A stretch of DNA of 9,034 bases. It comes from an uncultured Eubacteriales bacterium (GTDB taxonomy: Bacteria; Bacillota; Clostridia; Lachnospirales; Bianqueaceae). The stretch is from assembly GCA_900322165.1 (NCBI GenBank), contig ONYR01000229.1, forward strand, positions 1 through 9,034, written 5' to 3'. Position numbers and translations under genes: made by a program. The notes under the pieces are model-generated. The model was given only the letters and a program-made list of their open reading frames with translations. It was not told the origin of the DNA and did not search any database. This document shows, piece after piece, positions 5,015 to 9,034 of the stretch; within the stretch, counting starts at the first letter, position 1, and the number at the start of each line of letters is the position of its first letter.

Positions 5015-5905
5015 TTACTCTTCCTGCCGGTCCATCCAGCGTCTGAGGGCTTTCAGCTCCGGCACGGTGAAATAGTACTTTTCGTTGCAGAAATGGCAGG
5101 TCATCTCGATCGTTTTGCCGTCTGCGATGAGGCTGTCAAGGTCTTCCTTACCGATCGATACGAGCGCGCCTTCCACCTTGTGTTTGTTGCAGAAGCACTG
5201 GAAGCGCATATCGACTTTGCCAAGCGTCTCGTAGCCCATTCCCTCAAGCAGCGTTTCAAGCACCTCTTCCGGGGTATGCCCTTCCGCAAGGAAATGGGTC
5301 AGCTGCGGGAACGCTTCGACCCGCTTCTGGAGCTCGTCCGCGATCTCTTCGCTCGCGCCGGGCAGAAGCTGAATGATGTATCCGCCGGACTTCCAGACCG
5401 AACCGTCCTCATTGGCGAGAACGCCAAGAGAAACTGCAGAGGGGATCTGCTCGGAAACTGTGAAATAGTAGGCCAGGTCTTCTGCAATCTCACTCGAGAC
5501 AAGGTGCGTGGAACCGATGTAGGGCTCCTTCAGTCCGAGATCCTTTTCGATGCTCATGACGCCGAGACCGATCGCTCCGCCGACATCGAGCTTGCCCTTC
5601 TTGTTCAGCGGAAGGTCGACTTCGGGATGATCCACATAGCCACGGACGCAGCCCGCGCCGGTCGCCTGTGCGATAACGCGTCCGATCGGACCGTCGCCTT
5701 CAATGTTGATCGTAATGGATTCGTGTTCCTCTTTCAGTCCGGCAGCCATCATCGCAGCCGCGGACATCGTGCGGCCGATCGCGGCCGTTGCGGTATTGGT
5801 AGTCTGGTGGCGGCGATGGGTCTCCTCCACCATCTCCGTCGTATCACAGGCAAAGGCCAGGACCTGGCCGTCAGCGGCCGTGCCGCGGATTACATAGTCA
5901 CTCAT
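5015..5905 (-). CDS. hslO: Hsp33 redox-regulated molecular chaperone
   Basis: This is a 296-residue cytoplasmic holdase chaperone, the usual Hsp33 length. Under oxidising or bleach stress it loses zinc, unfolds its linker and binds unfolding proteins. The N-terminal substrate-binding domain begins MSDYVIRGTAADGQVLAFAC and includes GRTMSAAAMMAAGLK (44-58) and ITINIEGDGPIGRVIA (64-79). The C-terminal zinc switch is complete: C237-F-C239 and C270-H-F-C273, spaced CxC-x30-CxxC. The ATG at 5905 follows GAGG at a spacing of about 8 bases. It is the second gene of a two-gene operon, 66 bases after the methyltransferase, and is followed by a large terminator. The annotation is firm. Confidence 0.97.
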   Translation of the reverse strand: MSDYVIRGTAADGQVLAFACDTTEMVEETHRRHQTTNTATAAIGRTMSAAAMMAAGLKEEHESITINIEGDGPIGRVIAQATGAGCVRGYVDHPEVDLPLNKKGKLDVGGAIGLGVMSIEKDLGLKEPYIGSTHLVSSEIAEDLAYYFTVSEQIPSAVSLGVLANEDGSVWKSGGYIIQLLPGASEEIADELQKRVEAFPQLTHFLAEGHTPEEVLETLLEGMGYETLGKVDMRFQCFCNKHKVEGALVSIGKEDLDSLIADGKTIEMTCHFCNEKYYFTVPELKALRRWMDRQEE

Positions 5906-5971
5906 TCTTGATTCCTCTTTCGTGTTCTGTCGTTCGGATTCCGTCGTTCAGTTATTGGCTTTGGTTCAGCT

Positions 5972-6739
5972 TTACTCGGTTCGCTTGGGGCGGGTCTCCC
6001 TTGCCACAAACGTAACGCGCTCGGTTGTCTCGGTCGGCGGGTTCAGGGTAAACGCATCATAGATGCCTTCCACCGTAAAATGTGCTTCCTCCAGAAGCCG
6101 CTTGACGGTATCAATGCTGTAGGCTTTCTGAAGGTGCGTCTCCTCAAAGCGCTCATAATGGTTTTTGCGATCCGTCGCTTCGAAGAAGGTGACCTGATAC
6201 TCGTTGATCTTCTCTTCAGGGTAGTAGCTGTTTTCCCAGATGAACGCCGCGTCGTCGGAGGTTTCCGCAAACACGTTGTCCCCCAGCACCTTTTCATATT
6301 TGTATTCCGTGTTCATGTCAAACATGAACAGCCCGGGCGGCTCGAGATAGTTCTCCGCCAGTCTGAAAACCTCAGCAAGATCGTCCTCTTCGAGGAGGTA
6401 ATTCAGGCTGTCGCAGGTGCAGATGATGCTCTGAACCGTTCCGTAAAGTTCAAACTCACGCATGTCCTGCAGCAGGTAGAGGATCTTGTCCTGCAAGCCT
6501 TCCTGCAGGGCTTTTTCCCGCGCGATCGTCAGCATTTCAAACGAGGCGTCCGCTCCGATCATGTCGTAGCCTCTTTTGCAAAGCTCCGTTGTCAGGCTTC
6601 CGGTTCCACAGCCCAGATCCAGTACCAGGGAAGGCTTCAATCCGTGGTGCTTCCAGAGCGTTTCAACATAATCCGCCCAGTCGCTGTAGGGAATCGTCTG
6701 CATGAATTCATCATAGATGTTGGCAAACTCCTGATACAC
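5972..6739 (-). CDS. Class I SAM-dependent methyltransferase
   Basis: This is a 255-residue cytoplasmic methyltransferase. Motif I is VLDLGCGTG (39-47); the acidic residue that binds the SAM ribose is Asp64 in GADASFEML; Asp92 in LLQDMREF fits motif III; and CTCDSLNYLL marks the motif IV region. The start is GTG at 6739, with AAGGAGG 5 bases upstream. It resembles the Firmicutes YqeM-like group whose substrate is unknown, so no specific acceptor is assigned. It is first in an operon with hslO (66-base gap), driven by the promoter at 6801-6829. Whether co-transcription reflects shared stress function is not evident. Confidence 0.9.
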   Translation of the reverse strand: MYQEFANIYDEFMQTIPYSDWADYVETLWKHHGLKPSLVLDLGCGTGSLTTELCKRGYDMIGADASFEMLTIAREKALQEGLQDKILYLLQDMREFELYGTVQSIICTCDSLNYLLEEDDLAEVFRLAENYLEPPGLFMFDMNTEYKYEKVLGDNVFAETSDDAAFIWENSYYPEEKINEYQVTFFEATDRKNHYERFEETHLQKAYSIDTVKRLLEEAHFTVEGIYDAFTLNPPTETTERVTFVARETRPKRTE

Positions 6740-6800
6740 GTTTTCCTCCTTCCGCTCTCTCCTGTGCGCAGGTCGCGTTCATGATAATAATCGAACGTTG

Positions 6801-6829
6801 ATTATAACAGAGTTTGAGGAAAAACGCAA
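6801..6829 (-). promoter_or_regulatory. Sigma-A promoter of the methyltransferase-hslO operon
   Basis: On the minus strand, TTGCGT (6829-6824), a 17-base spacer and a perfect TATAAT (6806-6801) are preceded by TGT, an extended -10. The predicted start is about 55 bases upstream of the GTG start codon. I see no CIRCE or CtsR-type heat-shock operator between promoter and start. Confidence 0.8.
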
Positions 6830-6853
6830 TTTCAAGGAGTGCATAAAATCCGA

Positions 6854-6882
6854 TTGACGCGGCGGGACTGTTTTTTTACAAT
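6854..6882 (+). promoter_or_regulatory. Sigma-A promoter of the GH78-like gene
   Basis: TTGACG (6854-6859), a 17-base spacer and TACAAT (6877-6882) match 5 of 6 bases at each box. The -35 is 24 bases from the -35 of the divergent methyltransferase promoter. The leader is about 50 bases, ending in TTGGAGGT 6 bases before the GTG start codon. Confidence 0.78.
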
Positions 6883-6941
6883 GAATCTATCCAGGTACTG
6901 AAGCATCGAATCATGGATATCAAACGGTTGGAGGTAAAGAC

Positions 6942-9034
6942 GTGAATCCGCTGGAAAACGCACTGCCGATCTGGCACCCCGATGGTCTTGGCAAAAATGA
7001 AGTATTTGAGTTTAAAAGTCATTTTGCGGTGGTAGAGCCAGAGCTTTGTCACATCGACCTGCACGCGGAAACCACCTATGCCCTTTACATTAACGAAAGT
7101 CTTGTTTCCGTCTTTGCCTTTCCGGATTACGAGGGCGAGTGGACCTACGACTCGATCCCGCTTGATGAATATGTAGAGCGTGGCACCAACACACTGCGGC
7201 TGATGGTCTACTATCAGGGCGAGGACAGCTTCTCCGTGCGTGATCATGCGCCGTGCGTGCTTTTCAGTGTGATGGAGGGCGAGGATGAGCTTCTGGTTTC
7301 CGATGCCGGCGTGCCGGTGCGCCGCTGCAGTTCTTACCTTTCGGATGTACCGAAGCTGACCCCTCAGCTTTCCTACTCGTTTGCCTATGATGCTACGGTC
7401 CCGCTGCCGCCTTACATGCCCGCGGCAGCAGTGCCGGTTTCCGGGACGCTGAAGCCCCGGCCTGTTTCACGCCTTTCCCTTGATGCACCGGTCACTTCGT
7501 CTTTAGTGCTTTCCGGGCAGGCGATCGCTCGCTCCGATCAGCGAGCGGCCGATAATGATCCCGCTTCTGTGATGCAGCATGCGTACCGAGCTCTTGAGCG
7601 GCCGGACCCGGTGCCTCAGTTTCCTTCCGCGGAAGGCGTTCGGCTTAACGGAAATGACTTTATCGTTGATCTTGGGCAGGAATATGCCGGTCTGCTTTAC
7701 CTTGATATTGAGCTCGATGAGCCCGGCGAGCTGCTTCTCGGCTGGGGTGAACATCTCGATGACGGCCACGTGCGCACCCTGATCGGTCTGCGCCACTTTG
7801 CCGCGAAACTCAGGTTTCCTCAGGGCCGCAGTGTCTATGTTTATCCGTTTAAGCGGGCTGCCTGCCGGTATCTGGAGCTGATGCTTTCCGCAAACGCTTG
7901 CACGCTTCACTATCTCGGACTTATTCCGACCCGCTATCCGATCGAGAAGATGTACGAGGTGCAGCTGCATGATCGGCTTCACGAAACGATCTTCCACACC
8001 TCGCTGCGCACGCTGCTTTTATGTATGCATGAGCATTACGAAGACTGTCCGTGGCGCGAGCAGGCGCTGTATACGATGGACAGCCGAACGCAGATGCTGG
8101 CCGGTTATTACGCTTTTGAAGAGTACACGTTTGCCAAGGCCAGCCTTGAGCTGATCGCGAAGTCACTGCGGGAGGATCATTATTTAGAGCTCATCAGTCC
8201 GGGCAAAGCCTCGATTACGATCCCCGCCTTTACCGCGATCTTTCCGATTCAGGTGGAGGAATATCTCCGTTATTCTGATGATCTTTCGTTTGTCCGTCGG
8301 CTGCTTCCTATCTGCCGTGAGATCATCGATGGGTTTATCGCAGGGATCGATGCCAACGGCCTGATCCCAACGCCCAGAGAGCCCGCTTACTGGAATTTCT
8401 ATGAATGGCAAACCGGCCTCGACGGTCATTCTGTCACGAATTCTCTGTATGATGCACCGCTCAATGCGATGGCCGCGCTGAGTCTCCGCGCCTTGGCTAA
8501 GATCGAATCGTCTCTTGGCGATCCGATCCGCGCACGATCTCTTCACGAGACACTCAGTGCGATGCAGCAGGCCTATCATCAAGCTTTCTTCGATGAGGAG
8601 AAGCAGTACTACTGCAGCTTTGTCGCTGAGCAAGGCCGATTCCACCACTGCGAGCTGACGCAGGCGCTTTCGCTGCTTTGTGGTTTTGTCCCCGAGGCTC
8701 AAAAGGCTGCTGTCCGCCAGGCGCTTGCCACGGCACACCTGCATGATCCTGATTTCTATCCGATCACGCTCAGCCATTCGATCTTCAAATATGAGGCGCT
8801 GCTGCAGGATCCCGAGCACTATGCCTCTCTTGTGTTCCGCACGGTCGCGGAGGATTACGGTTTCATGCTCCGACGCGGGGCGACGTCCTTCTGGGAGACC
8901 GTAGAGGGCGCGGACGCGTTTGGCAAAGCCGGAAGCCTCTGCCACGGATGGTCAGCGGTGCCCGCTTATCTGTATCTGAAATATATTGTGGATACCAAAC
9001 ATGAGAAAACTGCGCTTCCTTCGGAGTGGACCGG
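6942..9034 (+). CDS. GH78-type alpha-L-rhamnosidase-like glycoside hydrolase, partial (C-terminus off the right edge)
   Basis: From GTG at 6942, preceded by TTGGAGGT at 6-base spacing, the frame stays open for 697 codons to the window edge. Residues 1-350 are beta-rich and contain DFIVDLGQEYAGLLYLDIE, typical of the jelly-roll domain before the GH78 barrel. The (alpha/alpha)6 catalytic domain starts near 355. It carries EDCPWREQALYTMD (367-380), with Asp368, Glu373 and Asp380 in the spacing I recall for Bacillus RhaB, and ATSFWETVEG (647-656), with Glu652 as the likely base. The inverting removal of terminal alpha-L-rhamnose is the known GH78 reaction. There is no signal peptide, so it should act inside the cell on imported glycosides. 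HGWSAVPAYLYL (665-676) precedes the missing C-terminal sandwich. Specificity within the superfamily is uncertain. Confidence 0.88.
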   Translation, partial: MNPLENALPIWHPDGLGKNEVFEFKSHFAVVEPELCHIDLHAETTYALYINESLVSVFAFPDYEGEWTYDSIPLDEYVERGTNTLRLMVYYQGEDSFSVRDHAPCVLFSVMEGEDELLVSDAGVPVRRCSSYLSDVPKLTPQLSYSFAYDATVPLPPYMPAAAVPVSGTLKPRPVSRLSLDAPVTSSLVLSGQAIARSDQRAADNDPASVMQHAYRALERPDPVPQFPSAEGVRLNGNDFIVDLGQEYAGLLYLDIELDEPGELLLGWGEHLDDGHVRTLIGLRHFAAKLRFPQGRSVYVYPFKRAACRYLELMLSANACTLHYLGLIPTRYPIEKMYEVQLHDRLHETIFHTSLRTLLLCMHEHYEDCPWREQALYTMDSRTQMLAGYYAFEEYTFAKASLELIAKSLREDHYLELISPGKASITIPAFTAIFPIQVEEYLRYSDDLSFVRRLLPICREIIDGFIAGIDANGLIPTPREPAYWNFYEWQTGLDGHSVTNSLYDAPLNAMAALSLRALAKIESSLGDPIRARSLHETLSAMQQAYHQAFFDEEKQYYCSFVAEQGRFHHCELTQALSLLCGFVPEAQKAAVRQALATAHLHDPDFYPITLSHSIFKYEALLQDPEHYASLVFRTVAEDYGFMLRRGATSFWETVEGADAFGKAGSLCHGWSAVPAYLYLKYIVDTKHEKTALPSEWT

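Noticed and set aside
4983..5072. GGAGG followed by ATG on the plus strand, suggesting a leader peptide
   Set aside because: The frame is only about 26 codons, lies inside the hslO terminator hairpin and runs antisense into hslO. The match is explained by the hairpin sequence.
5012..5911. 299-codon plus-strand open frame
   Set aside because: It is antisense over the full length of hslO, whose product is unambiguous.
6080..6784. 234-codon plus-strand open frame
   Set aside because: It is antisense to the methyltransferase and runs through its promoter region.
8184..8945. 253-codon minus-strand open frame, with others at 6876-7247 and 7503-7997
   Set aside because: All are antisense to the GH78-like frame, which is continuous from 6942 and carries the catalytic motifs.

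Overview
The window looks like a chromosomal piece of a Firmicutes (Bacillota) bacterium, most likely a moderate-GC anaerobic gut-type member of the Clostridia or Erysipelotrichia. The evidence is strong AGGAGG-type ribosome binding sites, consensus sigma-A promoters, and the mix of an Hsp33 chaperone, a DUF1622 membrane protein and Gfo/Idh plus xylose-isomerase-like TIM-barrel genes. The species cannot be fixed from the sequence.

Layout. (1) Positions 1-635, minus strand: two tandem small XRE-type helix-turn-helix regulator genes. The first is cut by the window edge. They are paralogues with an identical 30-residue core, separated by a terminator, and each has different palindromes upstream. 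(2) Positions 725-3990, minus strand: a three-gene catabolic operon transcribed as Gfo/Idh/MocA dehydrogenase, then TIM-barrel sugar isomerase/epimerase, then a second TIM-barrel enzyme. It has an extended -10 promoter with a textbook LacI-family operator just after the start point and one or two weaker operator-like sites upstream. (3) Positions 4071-4467, plus strand: a divergent small DUF1622 membrane protein. (4) Positions 4468-5014: about 550 bases with no convincing gene, but with a 15-bp perfect hairpin, repeated TTCATATCA/TGATATGAA nonamers and a large nested terminator-like hairpin. (5) Positions 5015-6829, minus strand: a methyltransferase gene followed by hslO (Hsp33), from a strong promoter. 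(6) Positions 6854-9034, plus strand: a GTG-started GH78-type alpha-L-rhamnosidase-like gene, open to the right edge, from a promoter back-to-back with that of the methyltransferase.

How it fits together. The dehydrogenase and two metal-dependent TIM barrels have the composition of known 3-keto-sugar pathways, in which a Gfo/Idh enzyme oxidises C3 of a glycoside and TIM-barrel enzymes epimerise the keto-sugar or cleave its glycosidic bond. The LacI-type operator suggests induction by a sugar ligand. The GH78 protein lacks a signal peptide and probably acts on imported rhamnosides. A link between it and the three-gene operon is only inferred. The hslO/methyltransferase pair and the DUF1622 gene look like housekeeping or stress functions. 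No transfer RNA, ribosomal RNA, CRISPR array, transposase or phage gene was seen.
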